This document shows, one piece after another, positions 46,683 through 58,924 of a stretch of 64,000 nt of DNA. A model generated the notes under the pieces. It was not told the origin of the DNA. It saw nothing but the letters and a program-made list of their open reading frames with translations, and searched no databases. Source of the stretch: Carya illinoinensis (lineage: Eukaryota; Streptophyta; Magnoliopsida; Fagales; Juglandaceae). The translations under genes and the position numbers were made by a program. The DNA lies in assembly GCF_018687715.1 (NCBI RefSeq), contig NC_056766.1, positions 20,567,001 to 20,631,000 on the forward strand. Direction: 5' to 3'. Position 1 is the first letter of the stretch. Every line of letters starts with the position of its first letter.

Positions 46683-47240
46683 TAACGTGGAAAGTTTTAT
46701 TTTTGTTTGAATTCTTCTTTTGCAGCATTTAGGAGTATATTTTAAAGAATTAAAATGTTAAATATAGTTAAGGAAAATTTACAAAATTTTATTAAATTAT
46801 TAATTTTTTTTAAAAATTAACAAAATAAATATTTTAATACTATTTTTTAAACAAAATGTTATAATTCTTTTAGGATTATTTTAAACTTTTATTTTCAAAA
46901 AAGATATATAAAATTGAAATAAGTTTTAATAACATGGCATAATTATATTAATTAACTAAAAATTAATTGTAACATAATCGTTAAAAAATTAATTATCTGA
47001 AAAATAATTGATTTATAACTTTTTTTACAATTCTATAAAAAATAAATAATAGTTGTGCAAACTTAAAATCTACATATCTTTCAATTATTTGATGCTATAT
47101 TAAAAGTTTTTTGAAATGATAATTATTAAAATAATGATAAACTGTAATTTTCTTTTAGATCACGTATCTAACGCTTCCATATTTTCACCTCTATAAATTG
47201 ACCTTTGGGAAGGATGAATTATTATTAAAATATTAAAATG

Positions 47241-48089
47241 TTTATATATATTTTTATTATGTAGGTTTTGATATATAATACAAAAATATCATAAACATAA
47301 TTTAAAGTATAAAAAATATTATTAAGATATCTATCAATTGGAGAGTTATGACGTACAGTAATTTAAAGACGGATAACAGTTTTTTATTTATTTTTAGTAG
47401 AACATTTAATACATTTATCATTATTTAGATGGAAAAATGCAAGAATGAGGGTAAAAAGGAAAGTTACGTGTAAAAAGAAACGTGAAAAGAAAAGTTGTCC
47501 TAAAAGAAACCAAGAAGAAAGGGACACCGAACTGCTATTCGCCCTAGCAACCTCTTTGTGGGGTTTCCACCCCTTACCTGCAAGGGAAGGTATTAATGAC
47601 GTTTTCGAGCCGAAGTAACTTGAGATCGCATAGGGATGATGCGGTCATCGAATGTAGTGTGACTAAAGGGAGGCAGATGCACCTTTATTTTCTCGTCCAT
47701 GAGAAGAGCCTTTGAAAGGACATTTGGGTGGAAGCCAGTGACAACAAGAATTTGGGAGTGTTTTCTGAACGCCAATTGTAATCAATGAAAAATTGTTTCG
47801 TAGTGCGAACCTTGAACATATCTAATTCCCCGGGGTTTGAGGAGTCTGGTCGGTAGGTTAAGAAGGGTAAAAGAGTAAAAGAATGAAGAAGAGGAAAAAA
47901 TAAGAGAGAATTAAATTCCCATCAAATTGGTTTAAAGAGAATTAGTAGGCTAGAGGGTGAAAAAGGTTGGGCCTAAGGGCCTGAGAATCCATGTTCTAAA
48001 TGGGGCACATTGAACTATTAAAATCAAGACTATGACCCTGGTGGGCCAAGCCCACCAAGAGAGAGGCCTGTCCAGTCCAAACCAAGACT
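47241..48089. other. Unassigned DNA left of the solo LTR
   Basis: I see no recognisable gene. A 60-codon minus-strand reading at 47593-47775 has protein-like composition but no known motif. The rest is AT-rich or purine-rich. Confidence 0.5.
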
Positions 48090-48094
48090 AATGA

Positions 48095-51000
48095 TGTAAC
48101 AGCCGCTAGAAATTTAATTGTAAAATTTCTATTGACTTTAGGAACCTCGTAAAAACTCCGTAAGTTTACACGAATTGATTAATCGCATAGGTTTTAGCAT
48201 GTCAATATAGTTAGTGTTATCCCTCACTATGGTGCTAGAAATGCAATTTTAATTATTTGAGATAGTTAGAAGTGTCAGAATACATTATAGACTACACCAC
48301 TAGGCTTAATTGAATATTGAGGATTTTTCAGTACTAAGTTTGTTACGTTTATTTTTGGAGTGAATAGTAAGCTCGGTAAACGTACTAAGTGCAGTGTTTT
48401 TTAAAATCACAGTGTGTAATGTCCAAATTAGGTTAGCAAAATTTTATTTAGACACATGGAAATATTTTAGTCACCTTACTCTTCCAAGTCTACTCCACAT
48501 TTGGAAAATATATTGAGCTGATTTTTGTAGACATTATTGGATAGAATATTTTGAGATAATCTTTTATAGATATTTTGGGTAGGAGAAAACCACACTCAAC
48601 TCTCAACTCCAGCCTTATCACCTCCCTTATCTCGTCCATAAGTATGTCCAGCCAGCACCCATGAACTTATCTTCAATTACACCTTCCAATAAAATATTAT
48701 CAAACACTCTCTCTCGGACAGGTTTTAGGAGTTCTTTTGCATGCCCATTTCGAAGCTGTTGTAAGTGTTTTATTATAAAGTCTCCTTCATATAAGTTGTT
48801 CCTTTTTTACTCTAGTTTATATGGATATCTTATTTGCCCCATTTGAAGACCATTTGGTCAGTCAAATATTGTGTAAAATATAGAAAAGTCATTCTGGGAG
48901 ATAAACTAGAGAATATGTTATAGTTTGGAGTTTTTGACCAAGCTAATGGATAGATATTGGTCCGAAATTTTTATGGAGTATTGTTAACATGTATATGTGA
49001 CTATTGGTTGAGGATTTTTGCATGATTAAAGGTTTTGATGAAAGATATTCTTAGATTTAGAAACTTAGAAACTGGAAGAAGAAAAACAGTTTCTATTTTG
49101 GAAAAGTTTAACTCTTTGGTAGTCTAAACCTATTCTAATGACTTTAATAATTTTATTGGAGGATCCTAAGTATCTTATATACATGTTATATTATTATTTT
49201 GAAGATATTTGATGTTAGTTTCAAAGATATGAAATTTTATGCAAAGAGATATTCAAATAAGCCAAAGTGTGGATATTCTTGGCTAAATTTATGTTTTGGT
49301 TAATTTCTAACCATGTGATCTTGAATTAGAAGCTTATATATGTTTTAGGACATCTTTTTAAACCATGTGATGGTTTGGTTTGAAGATCATATATTTATAA
49401 GTCATAGATCAAGAGATTTATCAAAACTAGTTGAGGAAAAAGTTTCTGTTTTTGGACTAAGTGTAAAACCAAAAACTCCAAATGTTATTTTCTGATTCTG
49501 ATGACTTTGGTTTGATGATTTAAAGCATGGTTGATGTTAGGATGATATTATGAATATGTTAGAAGTAAGATTTGATTTTTGAAATTCTTGGAGATGTTTT
49601 GATTTAAGGTCAAAACTTGTGATTCAAGTGCTTGGATCTTTTTACAAAAAAGTTTGGTGTTGATTATTAGTTTTTTCTAAATGGATGTTTTAAGTATGGT
49701 TTTGAACTTAGGATTGGAAGATGTTTGTTGCAAAATTTTGGTTTAAGCATGAGTTTTGAAGTTGAAAGGAATTGCAACAAAAAATCAAGGGAAATGGTCT
49801 ATGGATGTTTCGGTTATAGTGTGTTTTTCATAGTTGTGTTTTGTTTTAAATTTTTCTGAGTTGATATTTAAGTTTAGGACAAAATTTACATGAGGAATGT
49901 AAATTTTGGAAACTTTTGGAATTAGTATGCAAAATCCTTAAGTTATGGGTAAAACGGTCATTTTCCCACATGTAGAGAGTAAAATGAAAATTTTACTTTT
50001 TAAGTTAGTATTTTCCATATTTTAAATTATTAGTGATTTAGTTCTAACTTTTAGAATCACTAATTACAATTCCTCGTGATCGCACTTGAAGTTTTATAAG
50101 AAACGCGGAGATCGAAGTAAGTTAGCTTTTAACTTACTAGCAGTCTACTGTGTATGTGTGCTAAGTAAAGGAACTACAATGTATGTATATATGTTATCAT
50201 ATATGTCATGCCATGCCAAGTTATCACGTAATTGTCTATTATACAGAATTTATTCTGTCGTCAATTTTTATCTGTTACATAATATATTCTGTCATGTATT
50301 ACTGTACATTACAAGTATGTCATGTTAAATATGTTGTCTATTATATGTTATGCCAAGTTACGAAATGTTTTTATCTCAAGTTGGTCATGTATTTCAAGTT
50401 ATGTTCAAATCACGTTATGTTACGTCAGGGCTCCAGTCCTTTCGTTTTCCAGTCACGTTTCATCTTGAGTACATTCAGTTTGTGTAGAATACATGGGGCC
50501 ACAACAACTGTGGAGTATGTATTTAACTGCATTGTGATGTGTAGAATACATGGGGCCACAACAACTGTGGAGTATGTATTTTTCATATTAAGTCAAGTTT
50601 GCGTAGAATACATGGGGCCACAACAACTGTGGAGTATGTATTTACACGTAGAATACATGGGGCCACAACAACTGTGGAGTATGTATTTTTCATGTTAATT
50701 CGAGTTTCAGAGTAAGTTCATACTAAGTCAAGTTTCAGATCAAGTTCATGTCAAGTCAAGTTCAGTTCATGTTTCAATTTAAGTTATGTCAATTATGCTA
50801 TGTTGTACGCTAAGTTATGCTTTAATTATTTATGAATTTGATTATACATTTATACTTTTACTGTCATCCATGCATCATTAGTATATGTGGAAGTTTTTTT
50901 GTTAACTTGCTGAGATTTGTAATCAAATCTCACTGTGGTAGTCCCAACTACCATTCCCCCGAATGGTAGATTTTGTTACAAAACCTGAAGGAGGATCAGG

Positions 51001-51377
51001 AGCTGACCAACTAGACATAGTCGATTGAACGACGATGCGTCGTTAATGTTAATATAGTAGTTAAATTACTACTTGTACGATGGAGTTGCATCTCCAGTAC
51101 TTTTGGATCATAACTATTTTGGACTAGTGTTGTGATTTTAGACGTTCAATAGGTTTTTATGTATGAAGTATGTTTTAAGCATTTGGGATATTTTCAATTT
51201 GGTGCATAGTATTGCTAAAGAAAAAAAAAATTATCCGCTGCGAATATTGCATATTGTTAGATGCATGTTAGGAACATTGCATCTTATATGTCATGAACGG
51301 GGGTAGGTAACCTTGTGTTACATGTCTCGACGTTTCAAATTTCCGTTCGATCCCAAACGGAATTTGGGAGCGTCACA
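48095..51377 (+). mobile_element. Solo LTR of a gypsy-type retrotransposon, 3.28 kb
   Basis: Begins TGTAACAGCCGC and ends GGAGCGTCACA. It is flanked by a perfect 5-bp TSD AATGA at 48090-48094 and 51378-51382. There is no primer site, gag or pol, so it is a recombination-derived solo LTR. The ...GCGTCACA end resembles the Tekay-type LTR next door, so a related chromovirus is likely. Long, AT-rich and without genes. Confidence 0.85.
50484..50690. repeat. Minisatellite of four nested palindromic units in the solo LTR
   Basis: Units start at 50484, 50541, 50603 and 50648. The ~41-bp core is practically identical: GTAGAATACATGGGGCCACA followed by ACAACTGTGGAGTATGTATT. Inside each core AATACAT pairs with ATGTATT, and CCACA with TGTGG around ACAAC, so every unit can fold into one hairpin. 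Linkers vary (4-21 bp). Confidence 0.9.
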
Positions 51378-51416
51378 AATGAGATGCCGCCCGGGGACGC
51401 CAGGTGGGAGATACAC

Positions 51417-53157
51417 TGTGACGCCCCCAAATCCCCACGCACGAACACGGGAAAATCGAGACGTCCGGATGATGACAACCCAGGTCACCACCCTAAGACG
51501 AGTGCCAAGTGTGTGAAAAAGCGACGAATGTGCACGAGAAAATACGCAGCGAAAAGCCAGTCAATAACTAAGTACCAGAATTTTTCTTGTTTAATACAAA
51601 GCTATTCAAAACATACATAAATAAATATTATAAGACACAAATATAATTTTAAACTAAATACAAAACATAACATCAGAACCCCGGCAGAGCCGCATCCTCG
51701 GGCTCAGCCTCCTCCTCCTCATCCTTGATCTCTGCACCAAAATTTACGGTACCAAAAATGGTGCCGCAGATAAGAAAACTCCAAACACCACTAGATAAAA
51801 ACATATAAAACTCAAACAATATACATGAAATAAAAACCAATACACATGCGCCATAAAACATGATTTTTACACGCACGCCAAAAACTCATTTGGCCCACAA
51901 AAACATATCCTTAAAACCAAGCCTCGTCATTATCCCAGATAATGGCCCAAACCACCATTTTCCCAGAAAATTGATCAAAAACCTCGGAAACCAAGTATCG
52001 TCATTTTCCCAGAAAATGGCCCGCATCCGAAAACCATAAAAACAATCCGGTTATGCATGCACCATGATCTCACCTAGGGATCACCCACATACCCTGGCTC
52101 TGTGCCACACCGCAGGTAACAACTACGCATGTGACACCTAAACTAGCGATGCCCAGACTCGCACCTCGCGCGTACCTGGCCAGGCCATCCTCTAGTCCCC
52201 GCCACTCTAGGGACCACGGAGTCGACACGACAGCGTTACCGTATCGTGCGATCCGGTCGTCGCCCTGCGACAACCCAGGGGATGTCACTCAGTTTTATCC
52301 ACTCTCGAGTGACCAGAGGAGCTCCACCGAGATAATAACTCATCCCGGCTTGGGCTCGTGAGACACACGCACCCAAAAACCATTTACGCCAATAAAACGG
52401 GATTTTCCTGATTAAAACAATATGCACATAAACACAATATGCAACTCACGCCCCATAGCACAAATAATCAAGCAAACACAAACAAGCAAAACCAAGCACT
52501 CCGTCCTCAATCCATCCGACCCCCGAACTTCTCGGACTCAGTCCGGAATCAGCCAACCAACAACAATTAATTATTGAGAGAGCAAAATATATTTAAATCT
52601 AAAAGTAGGGTTTGAAAAATACTTACAGCGCTATATGGTATTTTTAGAAAACACGCGGCGTTGCAAATGGCGGAGGAAAAGCAACGTAACAGTGAAAATT
52701 CACTGTGGCCGTAGGTTGTAAAATACCCACTTTTGAACGGAGACAAACCAAGGCTTGAGATTGATAGAGAATGGTCTAAGGATGATTATGAAGCTAGTGG
52801 AAGTGAAGTTTGGCCGTGGGTGGCGGCGAAAACGGTGGTTGATGGCCGGATTTCCCAAAAGGAAAGTTAACTCGTGGGAGCTGTTCTGGTGGCTATTAGA
52901 GGCCGGAAATGGGTGGGTTAGGACGGCAAGGAACCAGTGATGAAGTGGTGAAGAGGTGGTGGCCGGAGGTGGAGCGACGGCGGCGGATCGGGGCAAAAAC
53001 CGTGGGGCTTGTAGGGCGTTTTGCGGCCAAACGGCTGGCCGGATGGGGCTGGGGTTCTGTGGGGTGGTGCGCCGGCAGGAGGGGGTTCGACCGACGGGGG
53101 CGGTTTCGACCACGGTGGCCAGACGGCGGTGGATCGGGGCTGAGCTAAAACCGACGT

Positions 53158-53238
<81 letters not shown>

Positions 53239-53575
53239 GAACGGGGGGGTTACGCGCGGGAAGAAAAAAAGAAAAGGAAGAAGAAAACGAAAAAGAAAGA
53301 AAAAGAAAAAAGAAAGAAAAGAGAAAAAGAGAAAAAGGAAAAAGGGAAAAGAAAAGATGTAGGAAAGAAATGAGGTCCAATCCTCACTCCGGAAAGCAAA
53401 ACAAAACCACCGGAAACGATATTAAAAACCGTAAAACGAATAAATAAATAAAACACAACATCCAACAAATAAGAACCAATTTTAAAACGCAATAATTTAA
53501 AATAAATAAACCAATATATTAATTAAATTAAAAACAACCCTTCAGTGAAAATACACGTAAAAGCGGGTCTTCACA
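51417..53575 (-). repeat. 3' LTR of the chromovirus
   Basis: 2159 bp. On the minus strand it begins TGTGAAGACCCGC and ends GGGGGCGTCACA. It includes a 78-bp (GA)n tract at 53160-53237 and a GC-rich part (52070-52340). The long ORF on the minus strand at 52700-53380 is low-complexity and lies wholly in the LTR. Confidence 0.9.
53160..53237 (+). repeat. (GA)n microsatellite, 78 bp
   Basis: Uninterrupted GA dinucleotides inside the chromovirus LTR, followed by a purine-rich stretch to about 53370. Confidence 0.95.
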
Positions 53576-53587
53576 TCCTCCCCCTCT
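53576..53587 (-). promoter_or_regulatory. Polypurine tract of the chromovirus
   Basis: AGAGGGGGAGGA on the minus strand, directly before the 3' LTR: the usual plus-strand primer position. Confidence 0.8.
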
Positions 53588-53694
53588 TAAAACAAATTTC
53601 GTCCTCAAAATTTGCAAGATCAACTACCAACTTAAATCAAGCCACATAAAATCACATAAACCAACTGTGATCAAGATTAAGAAACGTACCATCT

Positions 53695-55044
53695 TTACTC
53701 AAACAAGTATGGGTATTGTTCCCTCATGTCCGCTACTCGCTCCCAAGAGAAGTCTTGAGCTAACGGATCTCCCCATGCCACCTTAACCAAAGGTATCATT
53801 TTGGACCTCAACTGTTGCTCCTTCCAATCCATGATCTGCGATGGAACAACTTCATAAGTGAGATCCGGTTGCAACTGAATACTCTCTGGGTTGACAAAGC
53901 GTGGCTCTTGCTGTCCAAAGCTCTTCTTCAGGGACAATACGTGGAAGACATCATGAATATCCCCAAAATACTCCGGCAAAGCAACTCTATAGACGACGGA
54001 CCCTACCTTCTCTAGAATCTGAAAAGGGCCGATATACCTCGGATCCAGTTTCCTCTTCTTACCAAAACGCTTAACACCTCTCATGGGAGAGACTTTGAGA
54101 TAAACCCAATCACCTTCTTCAAAAGATAACTCTCTCCTCCTGGTGTCAGCGTAGCTTTTCTGACGACTCTGAGCTGCTGCCATTTTATCCCTGATGATCC
54201 GAACTTGGCTTTGCATCTCTTGAATTATTTCGAGTCCAATTATTCTACTCTCCCAGACTTCATCCCAACACAAGGGCGATCTGCACTTCCTCCCATAAAG
54301 AGCTTCATAGGGAGCCATCTGAATGGTCGCATGGAAGCTATTATTATATGCAAACTCTATGAGCGGCAAATGGTTTTCCCAACTCCCTTGAAATTCCATG
54401 ACACATGCTTGCAACATGTCTTCAAGAGTCTGAATGGTGCGCTCTGATTGGCCGTCTGTCTGCGGGTGATATGCAGTACTGAACTTCAACTTAGTACCCA
54501 AAGCTGCCTGCAAACTCTTCCAGAACTGCGACGTGAACCTTGGGTCTCGATCCAATACTATACTCTTTGGTATGCCGTGCAGCCGCACTATTTCTTTCAC
54601 GTACAAGCGTGTCAACTTACCCAAGGAGTCGGTGTTATTAACAGGCAAGAAATGAGCACTCTTCGTTAACCGGTCAACAATCACCCAAACAGAATTTTTC
54701 CCACTAGGCGTTCTCGGCAAACCCACTACAAAATCCATCGTGATGTCATCCCATTTCCACTCAGGAATAGGGAGGGGTTGGAGCATACCAGCGGGTCTTT
54801 GATGCTCGGCCTTCACTTGACGGCATGTGTGACATTTCTCAACATATAAGGCAATATCCCTCTTCATTCCATCCCACCAGTAATTTTTCTTCAAGTCCCG
54901 GTACATCTTTGTTCTGCCGGGATGAACTGAATAAGGGGCCGCATGAGCTTCTGCCATGATCCGCTCCTTGAATTCCGAATCTTTGGGGACCACTCTGCGA
55001 TCTCGGAACCGAAGTATTCCATCTTTATCCATACTATAGTGCAA
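53695..55044 (-). pseudogene. Chromovirus integrase with chromodomain-like C terminus
   Basis: 449 open codons. The zinc-binding module is H34-x6-H41-x29-C71-x2-C74. The catalytic core includes TMDFVVGLP (first Asp), VLDRDPRFTSQFW (second Asp) and TDGQSERTIQTLEDML (Glu). After PRYIGPFQILEKVG the C-terminal part (IMDWKEQQLRSK, IPLVKVAWG, SWERVADMREQYPYLF) fits the chromodomain tail of Tekay/Del elements, thought to guide insertion to modified histones. It is open in itself, but the polyprotein is cut upstream by stops. Confidence 0.9.
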
Positions 55045-55101
55045 CGGCCCTCGAGATTTTCTGACTCTTTTTCTGATATTCAGCAGCTTTGGATCATTCC
55101 T

Positions 55102-57149
55102 TTAAAGATTCTTCAATTCTTCAAAATCAGTTACCCGAACATCAAGAACTGAAGATAGAATCTCTTCTTGCTGCGAACTTTCCATATGGAGCCTTCTCAT
55201 CCCACAAAGCAACAAATTCAATTCTGACGGCTCGGCTTCATCTTCCAAGTGCGATTTTCGGCTCAAAGCATCAGCAACTATATTGGCCTTCCCCGGATGG
55301 TACTTGATCTCACACTGGTAGTCACTGATTAGCTCTAGCCATCGCCTCTGCCTCATGTTCAGATTTTTCTGGGAAAACAAATGCTTCAAGCTCTTGTGAT
55401 CAGTGTATACCTCGCATGCTTCCCCGTACAAAAAGTGCCGACAGATCTTGAGTGCAAAAACAATCGTAGCCAATTCCAAATCGTGCGTCAGATAATTTTT
55501 CTCATGGTCCTTTAGCTGACGAGATGCATAGGCAACAACCCATCCTTCCTGCATAAGGACACAACCCAAACCAAACTTAGACGCATCACTGAAGACTACG
55601 AATGGCTTATGCGGTTCTGGATGCGCTAACACTGGTGCCGTCGTCAACCTGTTCTTTAATTCTTGGAAGCTTCTCTCACACTTATCTAACCAAACAAATT
55701 ATGTATTCTTTCGAATCAAAGCTGTGAGAGGTCCGGATAGGCAAGCAAATCCCTCCACAAATCTTCGGTAATATCCGACAAGTCCCAAGAAACTCCAGAT
55801 CTCACGCACTGTAGTCGGACGCGGCCATGATAAAATGGCTTCCACCTTAGTAGGATCAACAGCCACTCCGTCTCGGGAAATCACATGCCCAAGAAATCTG
55901 ACTTCCTCCAGCCAGAATTCACACTTGCTAAGCTTGGCATATAACTGGTGTTCTCTCAATTTCCCAAGTGCTAGACGAAGATGATACACATGTTCTTCAA
56001 CATCTCGGGAATAAATCAGAAAATCATCAATAAACACTACCACAAAGGAATCCAGATAAGGTCAAAATACTCGATTCATTAAATCCATGAAAGCAGCAGG
56101 GGCATTAGCTAACCCAAACGGCATCACCTTAAATTCATAATGCCCATACCTCGACCTGAAAGCAGTTTTAGGCACATCCTTGTCTCTGATCCTCAGCTGG
56201 TAGTATCCCGACCTCAAATCAATCTTCGAGAACACAGCTGCTTCTTGAAGCTAATCAAATAAATCGTCGATCCGCGGGAGAGGATATTTATTTTTGATGG
56301 TCACCTTGTTTAATTCCCGATAATCTATGCACATACGGAGGGTTCCATCTTTCTTTTTAACGAACAACACTGGCGCACCCCACGGCGAAGTACTAGGCTG
56401 AATAAATCCCTTATCTACCAGCTCTTGCAACTAAGTCTTCAACTCTTTTAATTCAGCCGGTGCCATGTGATAGGGAGCTCTATGTACAGGAGCTGCTCCA
56501 GGTTCCAAGTCTATAACAAACTCCATTTCCCGAACAGGGGGTAATCTGGGCAAGTCATCCACAAACATATCGGGGAATTCTTCCACAACTGGAATGTCTA
56601 CCAAAGACTTCTTCTCGGACGGCGTAGACACCATCTGAACTAAGAATGCATCCGCTCCCCATGCAATCTCTCTTCTTGCTTGAATTACCGATATAATTAC
56701 CGGCTTTTCTTTTAACTTACTCCCCGCAAATTCCAGATAATCACCATCTGGAAGCTGAAAGGTAATTACCCGACTTCTGCAATTAATACTCACAGAATAT
56801 CGGTATAGCCAATCCATCCCGAGGATGATATCAAAACCCAACAGCTTAAACACAACCAAATCAGTATCCAAGAACCTTCCATCAAAATTTAACGGGCATC
56901 CCAACGCAACCTTGGAGCATCATACCATTTCACCATTGGGTAAAGCCACCACCAATGACTTTGGCAAAGGTTCCGTGACCAAATTACACATCCGCGCAAA
57001 CGTGGAAGATACAAATGACTGTGAAGCACCGGAATCAAACAAAGTGCATGCATAAAACTCATACAAATGGACTCTCCCTGTAATTACTCCAGCATCATGG
57101 GTCACTGGTGCCTCATCATCCACATCTCCGGGTGTGACAGCATAAACCC
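55102..57149 (-). pseudogene. Chromovirus protease, reverse transcriptase and RNase H
   Basis: Same frame as gag and integrase. Protease: LFDSGASQSFVSSTFA (about 57050-57000). Reverse transcriptase: [20 protein letters not shown] (about 56380), [26 protein letters not shown], and an active-site box reading FIDDFLIYS (about 56035) where YIDD is more usual. RNase [36 protein letters not shown] and [11 protein letters not shown] (55647-55300). In-frame stops near 56920, 56431, 56250, 56068, 55699 and 55102. No frameshift seen. Confidence 0.9.
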
Positions 57150-58290
57150 GAGCTTGCACTGTTTGCCTTGGATTTGTTCTTCCACCGCGTCTACTTCCAC
57201 GGCTTCCTTGAGCTGTTCTTGGACATTCTCGGGCAAAGTGACCCTGCTGGCCACAATTATAACATCGAGCCCCACCAGAAGGGCACTCACCCACATGGGC
57301 TTTATTACAAACTCCGCAAGCAGGCACACGTCCTCCCATGCGAACACCTAAGGATGCTTGTGATCGAGTTCCGGTCCGCTGAACAAATTTCTGAGGCGAA
57401 CCCGAGCTGCTTCCTTCACCAGAAAAACTCCGCCTCTTATGACCCGGAGGGGAGCCCATACTCAGATTATTCTCTCGCTCCACAAGGGTGGCCACATCCA
57501 CTAATTCCTAAAAAGTGGATATCCGATGGCTGACCACCATACGGCGTATATCAGGGCGTAGTCCCTCTTAAAAACGCTCAGCTCGCATCTCCTCTGTGGT
57601 GATAAGGTGGGGAGCAAATCGCCCAAGTTCTATAAACCTTCGGGCATACTGTTCCACTGTCATGCCTCCTTGGACCAAATTTGAGAACTCTCTTGCATTT
57701 TGCTTCCTTACCGATGCGGGAAAGAAGCGGTCGTTAAATTCTTTCTTGAAGTGTTGCCAGGTTACAGCGGCGAATTAACCCAACTCTTCTTCTAGCATTA
57801 CCCTCTTGGTATCCCACCAATCAAAAGCGGTGCCTTGCAACAGATAGTTGGCATAGAGTACCTGTTGCGCCTCGGTGCAACCACACACCTCAAAAGTTCT
57901 TTCCAGGTCTTTGATCCACTTTCCAGCTTGAAGCGGATCCTCTTCTCTAGTGAAGTGTGGTGTCCTATGCGCCAGAAAGCGCTCATAGGTGCATCCGGCT
58001 TGCACCATACTGTTAGATCCTCCCGGGTAAAGCCAAGGCCCTCCCTGATATGGCCAAGGACCTCCTGGTTGCGGCCAAATTCCTTCTTGTTGCGGACAAG
58101 ACCCTCCTTGTGGCGGCCAGGGACCCCCTTGTTGTGGCCAAGGTCCCCCTAGTTGTGGCCAAGGCCCTGTCTGCTGTGGCCTAAAATTTTGCTGCATAAA
58201 CTCCGTTATCTGCCGTATGGCTTGGGCTATGGAGTCATCTCTTGACATATTGTCCCGTGGCTCCTGAGTAGATTTCTTTGGCCTCCCCAT
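57150..58290 (-). pseudogene. Chromovirus gag
   Basis: Starts at the ATG at 58290 (MGRPKKSTQEP). A Gln/Pro/Gly-rich stretch with GGPWPQQ-type repeats (about 58190-58020) precedes the gag domain (HFTREEDPLQAGKWIKDLER, 57960-57880). Stops interrupt near 57775, 57570 and 57508. The C-terminal part has a zinc knuckle CYNCGQQGHFAREC (about 57270-57225). Confidence 0.85.
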
Positions 58291-58578
58291 TTTCCTGCCA
58301 TCACAACCTTTGACTCCCTTTAAGAAAACAAAAACAAATAAAACCAACAACAAACAAAAACAGAACCAAAGACCAACACCACATCACACAAAACAAAAGA
58401 AACCAGCTTGCAAAAACATAACTAAATAAATAAAAACAAACAAACAAGTTCAAACAAATAAAACAAATAAACAAAACAAATAACAACTTTACTTAACATA
58501 ATTTTTTTTTTTGAAACACAACCTTAAAACATTCTGGTACTACCTACGGAACATGTGGTTTTTACCCAGAGCCAAACC

Positions 58579-58592
58579 GCTCTGATACTACC
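58579..58592 (-). promoter_or_regulatory. Primer-binding site of the chromovirus
   Basis: GGTAGTATCAGAGC on the minus strand directly after the 5' LTR; GTATCAGAGC fits the methionine initiator tRNA complement. Confidence 0.75.
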
Positions 58593-58924
58593 TGTGACGC
58601 CCCCCAATCTCCACGCACGAACACGGAAAAACGAGACGTCCGGATGATGACAACCCGGGTCACCACCCTAAGACGAGTGCCAAGTGTGTGAAAAAGCGAC
58701 GAATGTGCAAGAGAAAATACGCAGCGAAAAGCCAGTCAATAACTAAGTACCAGAATTTTTCTTGTTTAATACAAAACTATTCAAAACATACATAAATAAA
58801 TATTGCAAGACACAAATATAATTTTAAACTAAATACAAAACATAACATCAGCACCCCAGCGGAGCCGCATCCTCGGGCTCAACCTCCTCCTCATCCTCGA
58901 TCTCTGCACCAAAATCTACGGTAC
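58593..58924 (-). repeat. 5' LTR of the chromovirus, truncated by a nested insertion
   Basis: Aligns with 51417-51752 to ...CTACGGTAC, where the Athila-type LTR starts. The rest is expected beyond the right end of that element, outside the window. Confidence 0.9.

Larger units (their letters stand above)
46443..47240 (-). promoter_or_regulatory. Orphan class II hsp promoter with no coding sequence
   Basis: Aligns along its length with 635-1475 upstream of hsp1. It includes the leader (CTCTCTTC, GGTTTCGTCACTGACAC), a TATA box, both heat-shock elements and the AT-rich distal part. Where the coding sequence should follow on the left there is a Mutator-like end. The 9 bp at the junction (TATTTCTCT, 46443-46451) match the complement of the 9 bp starting eight bases before the hsp3 ATG (TTTTTCTCT) in eight of nine positions, as a TSD would. 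It is probably the lost promoter of hsp3. Confidence 0.75.
51417..58924 (-). mobile_element. Tekay/Del-type chromovirus (gypsy), reverse
   Basis: 3' LTR 51417-53575, polypurine tract 53576-53587, pol and gag 53695-58290, primer site 58579-58592, 5' LTR from 58593. The 5' LTR is cut at 58924 by the insertion of the Athila-type element, so only 332 bp are seen. I count around 15 substitutions between the LTRs over that stretch. The clade is inferred from the C-terminal chromodomain-like region, primer site and LTR ends. Confidence 0.9.

Noticed and set aside
47593..47775. Possible small gene on the minus strand
   Set aside because: 60 codons with no recognisable motif, promoter or splice signals; left unassigned.
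52700..53380. 226-codon minus-strand ORF with Ser/Leu and Phe runs
   Set aside because: It lies wholly inside the chromovirus LTR and is mostly the (GA)n tract and purine-rich DNA translated.
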